DNA of 64,000 bases from Lacinutrix mariniflava (GTDB lineage Bacteria; Bacteroidota; Bacteroidia; Flavobacteriales; Flavobacteriaceae), in the NCBI RefSeq assembly GCF_001418015.1, contig NZ_LIQG01000027.1, forward strand, positions 62,001 through 126,000, written 5' to 3'. Shown here one piece after another: positions 17,830 to 25,991 of the stretch; the stretch's first letter is position 1, and each line of letters starts with the position of its first letter. A program made the translations under genes and the position numbers. The notes beneath the pieces were generated by a model. The model was given only the letters and a program-made list of their open reading frames with translations, did not search any database and was not told the DNA's origin.

Positions 17830-19089
17830 CTATAAATCAAATTGTTTAATTTTTCTGTAAAGTGTACGCTCACTAATACCTAATTCTTCAGCTGCTAATT
17901 TACGTTTACCGCTATGGCGTTCTAAAGATTTTTTTATTAATTCTAACTCTTTATCATGCAGCGATAGTGTTTCTTCCTCCTCTATTTCTTCAGCAAAATG
18001 ATATTTATCGTTAGTTTCTGTTGTGTAAGTTTTTTTTGTTTCTGCTTTCTGCGGAATAGCCAATACTTGTAAATCTTCTAAAGTTTCATCATCATCATTA
18101 TCTCCGTAGATTTTTTCAATTAAACCTTCATTGTCTTTTTCTACATCTTTAGTATTACCATTTTTCATTAATTCCATGGTAAGCTTCTTTAAATCATTTA
18201 AATCGGCTTTCATGTCAAATAATACTTTGTAAAGTATTTCACGCTCGCTACTAAAATCGCTTTCAGATTTTGTAGTTTTAATTACGGCAGGTAAATTGCT
18301 TGTTCCCGATGGTAAGTATCCTCTTAAAGTATCTGCAGAAATAGCTCTATTTTGTTCTAATACAGAAACTTGTTCTGCTACATTTCGTAACTGTCTAATG
18401 TTTCCACTCCAACGGTACTTTATTAAATCTTGTACGGCATCATCCGATAATTTAATCGTTGGCATTTTGTATTTTAAAGCAAAATCGCTAGCGAATTTTC
18501 TAAAGAGTAAATGAATATCTTCTTGGCGTTCTCGTAGAGGTGGCAAGTTGATTTCTACCGTGCTTAATCTGTAATATAAATCTTCACGAAATTTTTCTTT
18601 TTTAATAGCTTCAAACATGTTTACGTTTGTAGCTGCAACAATACGCACATTCGTTTTTTGTACTTTACTTGAACCTACTTTTATAAACTCACCATTTTCG
18701 AGCACACGTAATAAGCGTACTTGTGTTGTTAGTGGTAATTCTCCGACTTCATCTAAAAAAATAGTACCGCCATCTGCAACCTCAAAATATCCATTTCTAG
18801 TTGCTGTTGCACCTGTAAAAGCGCCTTTTTCATGGCCAAAAAGCTCACTATCTATTGTGCCTTCTGGTATAGCGCCACAGTTTACTGCAATGTATTTATT
18901 GTGCTTTCTATGAGATAATTGGTGTATTATTTTAGGAATACTTTCTTTACCAACACCACTTTCTCCCGTAACCAAAACAGAGATATCTGTTGGAGATACT
19001 TGGATTGCTTTTTCTATAGCACGATTTAAAGTGGCACTATTTCCAATAATACCGAAACGTTGTTTTGTAGCTTGTATTGATGATTCCAT
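17830..19089 (-). CDS. Sigma-54-dependent transcriptional activator without sensory domain
   Basis: 419 residues. The protein starts almost directly with the AAA+ sigma-54 activation domain: Walker A GESGVGKE at 42-49, the sigma-54-contacting GAFTGA loop at 89-94, and Walker B GGTIFLDEVGEL about 25 residues later. A Glu-rich linker follows, then a Fis-type helix-turn-helix at the end (HSGKRKLAAEELGISERTLY). There is no receiver, GAF or PAS domain, so activity must be controlled by expression, partners or the linker. It sits in an operon with miaB, lptE and secG, suggesting a link to envelope gene control. No -24/-12 promoter was recognised in the window. Confidence 0.93.
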   Translation of the reverse strand: MESSIQATKQRFGIIGNSATLNRAIEKAIQVSPTDISVLVTGESGVGKESIPKIIHQLSHRKHNKYIAVNCGAIPEGTIDSELFGHEKGAFTGATATRNGYFEVADGGTIFLDEVGELPLTTQVRLLRVLENGEFIKVGSSKVQKTNVRIVAATNVNMFEAIKKEKFREDLYYRLSTVEINLPPLRERQEDIHLLFRKFASDFALKYKMPTIKLSDDAVQDLIKYRWSGNIRQLRNVAEQVSVLEQNRAISADTLRGYLPSGTSNLPAVIKTTKSESDFSSEREILYKVLFDMKADLNDLKKLTMELMKNGNTKDVEKDNEGLIEKIYGDNDDDETLEDLQVLAIPQKAETKKTYTTETNDKYHFAEEIEEEETLSLHDKELELIKKSLERHSGKRKLAAEELGISERTLYRKIKQFDL

Positions 19090-19097
19090 ATCTTTTA

Positions 19098-19109
19098 CTG
19101 CGAAGGCAG
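19098..19109. repeat. Small hairpin just upstream of the sigma-54 activator gene
   Basis: CTGC-GAAG-GCAG (on the - strand CTGC-CTTC-GCAG) ends 8 nt upstream of the start codon at 19089. The surrounding CTGCGAAGGCAGGAAT is, from memory, a recurring intergenic motif in Flavobacteriaceae genomes. Confidence 0.62.
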
Positions 19110-19121
19110 GAATTTTTTTTA

Positions 19122-19646
19122 TTAATTAAAGTTTGTTTTTATATCTAAAGTTTTTAATAATTTTTTGAAATCCGATAATTGATTCTCATTAAAACTATTT
19201 TTTGATATAATATTCGCTCTATTCTTATTTTGATATATAAGAAAGTAATCTTCTTTTTCTTTAATTTTCAATAACTTTCCCCATTTATGTTTGAGATCAA
19301 AAGTTTCTCCTAGCTCTCTAAAGTATTCATTATTAAAAATATACCGAAAATCTTCTTTTAAGCGATAGTTGTTTTTAAGGGATTTCTTAGTCGAATAACG
19401 AGTTAGAAGAATTAATAAAACTGGATACAACAAATACAAATATAGAATTGGTGATATGGTGTAAATTATATCATTTTTTATTTCTCCTTCAAGAAAAAAA
19501 TATGCTAATAAAAAGCAAATAAAAAATAATACTGCAAGAACAATAAGAATTTTTGTAATAAGTCTATTAAAAGACATGTAAAGATTTGCTTTGGAAACAG
19601 TCTTAAAGTCAAACTTAGGTTTTATTATAATTTCTTTATCGCTCAT
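19122..19646 (-). CDS. YcxB-like membrane protein
   Basis: 174 residues from the ATG at 19646 (MSDKEIIIKPKF); an earlier in-frame start would run into the miaB stop codon and is less likely. Two adjacent hydrophobic segments (about 32-55 and 60-82) are followed by a soluble C-terminal domain in which the segment GKLLKIKEKEDYFLIYQNKN resembles the YcxB-like C-terminal domain. No function is established for this family. It starts one nucleotide after the miaB stop and is followed by the sigma-54 activator after 32 bp. Confidence 0.72.
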   Translation of the reverse strand: MSDKEIIIKPKFDFKTVSKANLYMSFNRLITKILIVLAVLFFICFLLAYFFLEGEIKNDIIYTISPILYLYLLYPVLLILLTRYSTKKSLKNNYRLKEDFRYIFNNEYFRELGETFDLKHKWGKLLKIKEKEDYFLIYQNKNRANIISKNSFNENQLSDFKKLLKTLDIKTNFN

Positions 19647-19647
19647 A

Positions 19648-21090
19648 TTATTTTTTTGAAAGATCAACAGCCTCACCAATTAAGGTAGCAGTTGTACAAT
19701 CTAAAACGGTAACTTTTACTAAATCTCCAACCTTGTAATTTTCCTTAGGGAAAACAGCAACAATATTCTGAGATGTTTTACCAGACCATTGTTCGTTAGA
19801 TTTTTTAGACTCACGTTCAATAAGAACTTCAACTTCAGTATTTATATATTTTTTAATTTGAATTTCTCCAAGATCACGTTGTAGTTGTACAATCTCAGTA
19901 AGGCGTCTTTTTTTAGTTGCCTCTGGTACATCGTCTTCTAGTTTACGTTCAGCAAGAGTTCCTGGGCGTTCAGAATACATGTACATAAAACCAAAGTTAT
20001 ATTTAACGTATTGCATTAAACTTAATGTATCTTGATGGTCTTCTTCTGTTTCTGTAGGGAAACCAGCAATCATATCCTGGCTTATTGAACATTCTGGAAG
20101 AATACGTCTAATGTTGTCTATTAAAGTAAAATACTCTTCGCGTGTGTGTAAGCGATTCATCTCCTTTAAAATTCGATTACTTCCACTTTGTACAGGTAAA
20201 TGAATGTGATTACAAATGTTGTTGTATTTCGCCATCATTTTAATAACGTCTAAACTCATGTCTTGAGGATTAGACGTAGAAAAGCGAATACGCATTGTTG
20301 GTTGTGCTTCTGCACATATTTGTAATAGTTTCGAAAAATCTACAGCAGTTGCCTTTTGCATATCTGTAGCTTTAATAAAATCTTTTTTTAATCCGCCACC
20401 ATACCAAAGGTAACTATCAACATTTTGTCCTAATAAAGTAATTTCTTTATAGCCTTTATTCCAAAGATCATTAACTTCTTCAATAATACTTTGTGGGTCA
20501 CGACTACGTTCTCTACCGCGAGTAAATGGTACAACACAAAAGGTGCACATGTTATCGCAACCACGTGTAATAGAAACTAGGGCGCTTACACCGTTAGTGT
20601 TTAAACGTACAGGAGAAATATCTCCATAAGTTTCATCCTTAGATAGGATAACGTTTATAGCATCATGTCCATCTTCAACTTCAGCTAAAAGGTTTGGTAG
20701 ATCTTTATAAGCATCTGGGCCAACAACAAGGTCTACAATTTTTTCTTCTTCTAAAAATTTAGTTTTTAAGCGTTCTGCCATGCAGCCTAATACACCAACT
20801 TTCATTTTTGGATTTATGCGTTTTACGGCATTGTATTTCTGTAGACGTTTTCTAACGGTTTGCTCTGCTTTATCTCTAATAGAGCAAGTATTTACTAAAA
20901 CTAAATCTGCATCTTCTAACTTGTCTGTAGTGTTGTAGCCTTGCTCATTTAATATAGAAGCAACAATTTCGCTGTCGCTAAAATTCATAGCACAACCGTA
21001 GCTTTCAATAAAAAGTTTCTTAGAATTATTTTCTTTTTGCTCTAAAATTAAAGTCTCTCCTTGTTTAGCCTCGTCTATAGTCTTCTCCAT
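19648..21090 (-). CDS. miaB: tRNA-2-methylthio-N6-dimethylallyladenosine synthase
   Basis: 480 residues from the ATG at 21090 (MEKTIDEAKQ), preferred over an upstream ATG because it sits at the right distance from the promoter. MiaB is a radical SAM methylthiotransferase that modifies A37 of tRNAs reading codons beginning with U. The N-terminal UPF0004 domain carries three auxiliary-cluster cysteines (YGCAMN, NTCSIR, GCMAER). The radical SAM site is CDNMCTFC, and a TRAM domain closes the protein. It is the first gene of a long - strand operon ending at secG. Confidence 0.96.
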   Translation of the reverse strand: MEKTIDEAKQGETLILEQKENNSKKLFIESYGCAMNFSDSEIVASILNEQGYNTTDKLEDADLVLVNTCSIRDKAEQTVRKRLQKYNAVKRINPKMKVGVLGCMAERLKTKFLEEEKIVDLVVGPDAYKDLPNLLAEVEDGHDAINVILSKDETYGDISPVRLNTNGVSALVSITRGCDNMCTFCVVPFTRGRERSRDPQSIIEEVNDLWNKGYKEITLLGQNVDSYLWYGGGLKKDFIKATDMQKATAVDFSKLLQICAEAQPTMRIRFSTSNPQDMSLDVIKMMAKYNNICNHIHLPVQSGSNRILKEMNRLHTREEYFTLIDNIRRILPECSISQDMIAGFPTETEEDHQDTLSLMQYVKYNFGFMYMYSERPGTLAERKLEDDVPEATKKRRLTEIVQLQRDLGEIQIKKYINTEVEVLIERESKKSNEQWSGKTSQNIVAVFPKENYKVGDLVKVTVLDCTTATLIGEAVDLSKK

Positions 21091-21121
21091 AAATATTGAT
21101 AAAATCAAATCAATTAGGATG

Positions 21122-21154
21122 CAAAGATAAGATTATTTAAATGAAAGTGACAAA
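21122..21154 (-). promoter_or_regulatory. Promoter for the miaB operon
   Basis: On the - strand, TTTG at 21154-21151 and TATCTTTG at 21129-21122 are separated by 21 nt, a near-perfect Bacteroidota promoter. It sits about 25 nt upstream of the likely leader start before the ATG at 21090. Confidence 0.77.
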
Positions 21155-21161
21155 GTGGCAG

Positions 21162-21192
21162 TTATAAATTATAGTTAAAAAACCTACATTTG
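21162..21192 (+). promoter_or_regulatory. Promoter for the divergent membrane protein gene
   Basis: TACATTTG at 21185-21192 matches TAnnTTTG, with TTA at 21162-21164 in the -33 position (20-nt spacer). The start codon is at 21223. Confidence 0.6.
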
Positions 21193-21222
21193 AAGCATTA
21201 ATATTTAAATAAAAGAAAGTAA

Positions 21223-21996
21223 ATGGATTTCATTGAAATAGAAAAGAAAATAGAAGCGAATAAAGCTTTAGATTTTGGTACAATTTTTAACAAGTCGATA
21301 GAGTTGTTTAAGAAAAGTTGGATGCACGGACTATCTGTGCAATTGGTTACATTTGTAATTATAATTCCTTTTATTTTAATGTTTTATATTCCGTTTGTAG
21401 TAGCCTTAGTTGGTAATTCAGAAAACGGGCAAATGAATCCAGAGGATTTATCTATGCTTATGGGAGGTTTTTCTTTAGTATATATGGGGTTATTTATTGT
21501 AGGTGTTTTGCTGCTTAGTGTTGTAACAGTTGCTATGCGTGCAGCATTTTTTAAAGACTTAGGAGCTATTGATAGAGGAGAGCAAGTGAGTTTTAAATCT
21601 TTGTTTTACTTTTTTAAAGCACCTTATTTAACTAATATCTTTCTATTAATGTTAGCAAGTATGGCAATTTCAATAGTAGCAATGGTGTTATGCTATTTAC
21701 CATTGTTTTATGTTATGGTTCCAATGTCATTTTTTACTGTAATTTTTGCATTTAACCCAGAATTAACGGTTTCAGAAATTATTAAGTTAAGTTTTAAAAT
21801 AGGACACAAGAAATGGCTAATTACTTTCGGTTTGGTCATGATATCTTCATTATTAGCCTCTATGGTTGGAATGTTGTTATGTGGTATAGGAATTATTGTT
21901 ACAGCAGCTTTTGCAGATCATCCTTTATACTTTATATATAAGGAAGTTGTAGGATTAGATTCTGTCGATTCTGTTGAGAAAATTGGTATTGAATAA
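21223..21996 (+). CDS. Multi-pass membrane protein of unknown function
   Basis: 257 residues. Hydrophobicity suggests four to five membrane segments, with a charged N-terminal helix (about 1-32) and a Lys-rich loop at LSFKIGHKKW. No catalytic motif is visible. The layout, with a soluble N-terminal helix beginning FGTIFNKSIELFKKSW, is like small integral membrane proteins loosely grouped with DUF975-type proteins, but I do not claim membership. It has its own promoter and terminator and is monocistronic. Confidence 0.72.
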   Translation: MDFIEIEKKIEANKALDFGTIFNKSIELFKKSWMHGLSVQLVTFVIIIPFILMFYIPFVVALVGNSENGQMNPEDLSMLMGGFSLVYMGLFIVGVLLLSVVTVAMRAAFFKDLGAIDRGEQVSFKSLFYFFKAPYLTNIFLLMLASMAISIVAMVLCYLPLFYVMVPMSFFTVIFAFNPELTVSEIIKLSFKIGHKKWLITFGLVMISSLLASMVGMLLCGIGIIVTAAFADHPLYFIYKEVVGLDSVDSVEKIGIE

Positions 21997-22001
21997 AAAG
22001 T

Positions 22002-22030
22002 AAAAAGCCTTGTTTTTCAAGGCTTTTTAT
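22002..22030 (+). terminator. Rho-independent terminator upstream of topA
   Basis: Stem AAAAAGCCTTG / CAAGGCTTTTT with a TTTTT loop and trailing T residues. Confidence 0.86.
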
Positions 22031-22066
22031 TTGGTATATATATAAGGGTAAAGTATTTTAATTAGG

Positions 22067-22094
22067 TTGATATATTTTTTTTGCTATACCTTTG
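22067..22094 (+). promoter_or_regulatory. Promoter for topA
   Basis: TTG at 22067-22069 and TACCTTTG at 22087-22094 with a 17-nt spacer; the start codon at 22114 leaves a leader of about 15 nt. Confidence 0.62.
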
Positions 22095-22113
22095 CACTCA
22101 TAAAAAATGAAAA

Positions 22114-24657
22114 ATGGCTAAGAATTTAGTAATAGTTGAGTCACCTGCGAAAGCAAAAACAATCGAGAAATTCCTTGGAAAAGACTTTAAAGTTGAGTCT
22201 AGTTATGGGCATATTTCCGATTTACCTTCCAAAGAGTTAGGTGTTGATGTAGAAGGTGATTTTGATCCAAAATACGAAGTATCCTCAGATAAAAAAGCAA
22301 TTGTAAAAAAGCTTAAAGATTTAGCAAAGAAAGCAGAAATGGTTTGGTTGGCTAGTGATGAGGATCGAGAGGGTGAGGCTATTGCTTGGCATTTGGCTGA
22401 GTCTTTAGGCTTGGTTAAAGAGAAGACAAAACGTATTGTTTTTCATGAGATTACTAAATCTGCAATCCAAAAAGCAGTAGAGAATCCAAGACAAATAGAT
22501 TACGATTTAGTAGATGCGCAGCAAGCACGTCGTGTATTAGATAGAATTGTAGGTTACGAGTTGTCTCCAGTATTATGGAGAAAGGTAAAAGGAGGTTTGT
22601 CTGCAGGACGAGTACAATCGGTTTCAGTTAGATTGATTGTAGAGCGTGAAAAAGAAATTAATGAGTTTAAAGCTGAAGCGTCTTATAGAATCGATGCTGA
22701 ATTTTCAAATGAAGAAGGACAATCGTTTAAAGCAAAATTGCCAAAAGCGATAAAAACAAAAGCAGAAGCTTTAAAGTTTTTAGAGCAAAATGCAAATACA
22801 ACGTTTAAGGTTTCAGATTTAGAGAAAAAACCGGCCAAAAAATCACCGTCAGCACCATTTACAACTTCAACATTACAGCAAGAAGCATCACGTAAATTAT
22901 ATTTTTCAGTAAGTAAAACCATGACTATGGCGCAACGTCTATACGAAGCCGGTTTAATTACTTATATGAGAACAGATAGTGTAAACTTGTCTAACGAAGC
23001 TAAACAAGGAGCAGCAAAAGAAATTATTGATGCCTACGGAAAGGAATACGCAAAAGAACGTAATTATAAAGGTAAGTCTAAAGGAGCGCAAGAAGCTCAC
23101 GAAGCGATAAGACCAACAAATTTTGCAGTGCATACTGCAGGTTTAGATTACGATCAAACAAGATTATACGAGTTAATTTGGAAACGAGCTATTGCATCGC
23201 AAATGAGCGAAGCGAAATTAGAACGTACCAATGTAAAAATAAATGCAGCGTCACATAAGCAAACTTTTACTGCTAATGGAGAGGTGATTACTTTTGATGG
23301 ATTTTTAAAAGTCTATTTAGAAGGTACCGATGATGAAGATTTAGAGCAGCAAGAAGGAATGTTACCAGCCATGAAAATTGGTGAGACATTATTAAATAAA
23401 AATATTACTGCTACCGAACGTTACTCAAGAGCTCCATATAGATTTACAGAAGCATCGCTTGTAAAGAAATTAGAAGAACTGGGTATTGGTAGACCGTCTA
23501 CGTATGCGCCAACTATTTCAACTATTCAGAATAGAAACTATGTTGAAAAAGGAACAATTGAAGGAGTGGAGCGTAATTATACGCAATTAGTTCTTGAAGA
23601 AGGAACCGTAAATGATAATCTACTTACAGAAAAAGTAGGTTCGGATAAAGGGAAACTAGTACCAACAGATATTGGTATTATTGTAACCAATTTCTTAGTC
23701 AACCATTTCCAAAGCATATTAGATTACAGTTTTACAGCTAATGTGGAAGATCAGTTTGATGATATTGCAGATGGTAAAGCAGATTGGAAAGACGTGATGA
23801 AAGCGTTCTACAAAGATTTTCATCCAAGAGTTATCGATGTACAGGAAAATGCAGAAAGAGAATCTGGAGAACGTATTTTAGGTGAAGATCCTAAAACTGG
23901 TAAACGCGTAAGTGTACGTTTAGGTAAGTTTGGACCAATGGTTCAAATGGGAATGTCGGACGATGAAGAAGGGCCAACCTATGCAAGTTTAAGTCCAGAT
24001 CAGCAATTAGGAAGCATCACTTTTGAAGAAGCTATGGATTTATTTCAGCTTCCTAAAAACTTAGGAACTTTCGAAGATCTTGAAGTTGCTGTTAATAATG
24101 GTCGTTTTGGACCGTATGTAAAATTTGGAGAAGCTTACGTTTCATTGCCAAAAGGTACAGATCCCTTAACAGTAGAATTGGATGATGCTATTGTCTTAAT
24201 AAAAGAAAAGCAAGAAGCAGATGCTCCTATTTACATGTATAAGGATTTGCCTGTGCAAAAAGGAAAAGGGCGTTTTGGACCGTTTATAAAATGGAATAAC
24301 ATGTTTATTAATGTGAATAAAAAATACGATTGGGATAATTTATCCGATGATGATATTGTTGAGTTAATTGAAGTTAAAATTCAAAAAGAAATCGACAAGG
24401 TTATCCATAATTGGGAAGATGAAGGTATTCGTGTGGAAAAAGCACGTTGGGGAAGATTTAATATTTTACAAGGAAAGGTAAAAATAGAACTTCCTAAAAC
24501 AACAGATGCTCCAGCCTTGACTTTAGAAGAAGTGAAAGGTATTTTAGAAAAGAATGCTCCAAAGAAAAAAGCTGCTAAAAAGAAACCTGCTGCAAAGAAA
24601 AAGACAGCAGCAAAGAAGAAAACTACAGCGAAGAAAACTACAGCAAAAAAGAAATAA
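22114..24657 (+). CDS. topA: DNA topoisomerase I
   Basis: An 847-residue type IA topoisomerase that relaxes negative supercoils. It has an N-terminal TOPRIM domain (KNLVIVESPAKAKTIEKFLG, with ASDEDREGEAIAWHL carrying the metal ligands). The active-site tyrosine is in LITYMRTDSVNLS. C-terminal repeats with GRFGPYVKFG and GRFGPFIKW replace zinc fingers. The last about 30 residues are almost entirely Lys and Ala with a few Thr and Pro, a histone-like tail frequent in Bacteroidota TopA. An out-of-frame ATG at 22107 precedes the real start. The arginase-family gene follows after 3 bp. Confidence 0.97.
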   Translation: MAKNLVIVESPAKAKTIEKFLGKDFKVESSYGHISDLPSKELGVDVEGDFDPKYEVSSDKKAIVKKLKDLAKKAEMVWLASDEDREGEAIAWHLAESLGLVKEKTKRIVFHEITKSAIQKAVENPRQIDYDLVDAQQARRVLDRIVGYELSPVLWRKVKGGLSAGRVQSVSVRLIVEREKEINEFKAEASYRIDAEFSNEEGQSFKAKLPKAIKTKAEALKFLEQNANTTFKVSDLEKKPAKKSPSAPFTTSTLQQEASRKLYFSVSKTMTMAQRLYEAGLITYMRTDSVNLSNEAKQGAAKEIIDAYGKEYAKERNYKGKSKGAQEAHEAIRPTNFAVHTAGLDYDQTRLYELIWKRAIASQMSEAKLERTNVKINAASHKQTFTANGEVITFDGFLKVYLEGTDDEDLEQQEGMLPAMKIGETLLNKNITATERYSRAPYRFTEASLVKKLEELGIGRPSTYAPTISTIQNRNYVEKGTIEGVERNYTQLVLEEGTVNDNLLTEKVGSDKGKLVPTDIGIIVTNFLVNHFQSILDYSFTANVEDQFDDIADGKADWKDVMKAFYKDFHPRVIDVQENAERESGERILGEDPKTGKRVSVRLGKFGPMVQMGMSDDEEGPTYASLSPDQQLGSITFEEAMDLFQLPKNLGTFEDLEVAVNNGRFGPYVKFGEAYVSLPKGTDPLTVELDDAIVLIKEKQEADAPIYMYKDLPVQKGKGRFGPFIKWNNMFINVNKKYDWDNLSDDDIVELIEVKIQKEIDKVIHNWEDEGIRVEKARWGRFNILQGKVKIELPKTTDAPALTLEEVKGILEKNAPKKKAAKKKPAAKKKTAAKKKTTAKKTTAKKK

Positions 24658-24660
24658 TAT

Positions 24661-25827
24661 ATGAATTTTAATTTCTTGTCTCCAGTTTCAGATGTAGTTT
24701 TAGCTCATAATGAGTTGTTGTCTATGCAAGCGCTAGGACGAAAATTAAGAATTCATTCTGCAGACCAAGGGATTCCGGATTTAGAAGGTGTCTCGGTGGC
24801 AATTATTGGTGTTTTAGAGAATAGAAATGATGCTGATTATATAGGTGAAGAATTTCAGCTTAATGAGGTGAGAAAATCCTTTTATGCATTGTTTCCTGGT
24901 CTTTGGAATACAACTATTGCAGATTTAGGTGATATAAATAGAGGAGAGTCTGTAGAAGATACTTATTTTGCTCTAAAGACAACGGTGTCTATTTTAGTAC
25001 AGAAAAAGATTATTCCAGTTATTTTAGGTGGAAGCCAAGATTTAACTTACGCCATTTATCGTGCTTACGATAATTTAATGCCAATGGTTAATATTGTTAA
25101 TGTCGATTCTCGTTTCGACCTTGGGGATTCTGCTAAGCCGATTAAAAATAATAGCTTCGTAGGAAAAGTAATCTTAGACGAGCCTTACAATTTATTTAAT
25201 TATGCGGCTATAGGCTATCAAACCTATTTTAATTCTCAGGAAGAAATAGATTTAATGGAACGTTTGTATTTCGAAGCGTACCGATTAGGAGAGATATCTA
25301 ATGATATTACGCTTGCCGAACCAGTTATGCGTGATGCCAATGTGGTTAGTATTGATTTAGGGGCAGTAAAAGCTTCTGAAGTTAGTTTAAAGCAAAGAAT
25401 GTCTCCAAACGGTTTAGATGGAAAAGAAATTTGCGCAATGGCACGTTACGCAGGAATTAGTAATAAGGTCTCTGCATTTGGTATATTTGAGTATAAACCG
25501 TCTTATGATGATGAAGTAACAGCGATGTTGATATCGCAAATGTTGTGGTATTTTATTGAAGGTGTAAACTGCAGAGTAAAAGATGACGACTTTTTAGATG
25601 ATAATAATCACCAAAAATTCACTACTTTAGCGGACGCCGAAGAATTAGTTTTCTATAAAAGCACCAAAACAGGAAGATGGTGGATAGAAATTCCTTTTTT
25701 AGCAAATGTTAATAATAAATTAAAAAAGCATACGTTATTACCTTGCACGCACAAAGATTATTTAGATGCATGTAATGGTAAAATACCCAATAGATGGTAT
25801 AAAGCGTATCAAAAGAATAGCATATAA
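24661..25827 (+). CDS. Arginase/formimidoylglutamase-family protein with degenerate metal site
   Basis: 388 residues with an arginase-type (ureohydrolase) core at about 40-300. Homologues are usually named formimidoylglutamase, but three of the six expected manganese ligands are changed. GGSQD at 123-127 has Gln126 where GGDHS has His. DSRFD at 149-153 has Arg151 in place of the His of DAHxD. SIDLG at 230-234 has Gly234 instead of the second Asp of SxDxD. It also has an extra C-terminal segment (about 300-388). Hydrolysis of formiminoglutamate is therefore doubtful, and no other histidine-degradation gene is nearby. It lies 3 bp after topA and 164 bp before gldK, so a non-enzymatic role is possible but unproven. 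Confidence 0.8.
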   Translation: MNFNFLSPVSDVVLAHNELLSMQALGRKLRIHSADQGIPDLEGVSVAIIGVLENRNDADYIGEEFQLNEVRKSFYALFPGLWNTTIADLGDINRGESVEDTYFALKTTVSILVQKKIIPVILGGSQDLTYAIYRAYDNLMPMVNIVNVDSRFDLGDSAKPIKNNSFVGKVILDEPYNLFNYAAIGYQTYFNSQEEIDLMERLYFEAYRLGEISNDITLAEPVMRDANVVSIDLGAVKASEVSLKQRMSPNGLDGKEICAMARYAGISNKVSAFGIFEYKPSYDDEVTAMLISQMLWYFIEGVNCRVKDDDFLDDNNHQKFTTLADAEELVFYKSTKTGRWWIEIPFLANVNNKLKKHTLLPCTHKDYLDACNGKIPNRWYKAYQKNSI

Positions 25828-25915
25828 TTAATGGAAATCGTTCAATTTTAACAATTCGCTAATCGTTTAAAAGCAATTTTAACACGATTAAGCGTAATTA
25901 TTTTCCTTTAAAAAG

Positions 25916-25946
25916 TTGTTTTTTAAATAATATATAAATATGTTTA
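25916..25946 (+). promoter_or_regulatory. Candidate promoter for gldKLMN
   Basis: TTG at 25916-25918 and TATGTTTA at 25939-25946 with a 20-nt spacer; the last base of the -7 element deviates from TAnnTTTG. The start codon is at 25992. Confidence 0.5.
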
Positions 25947-25991
25947 CGCTCTTGAAAATTTAGGAGTATATAATTAACCTCGAGTTTTATA

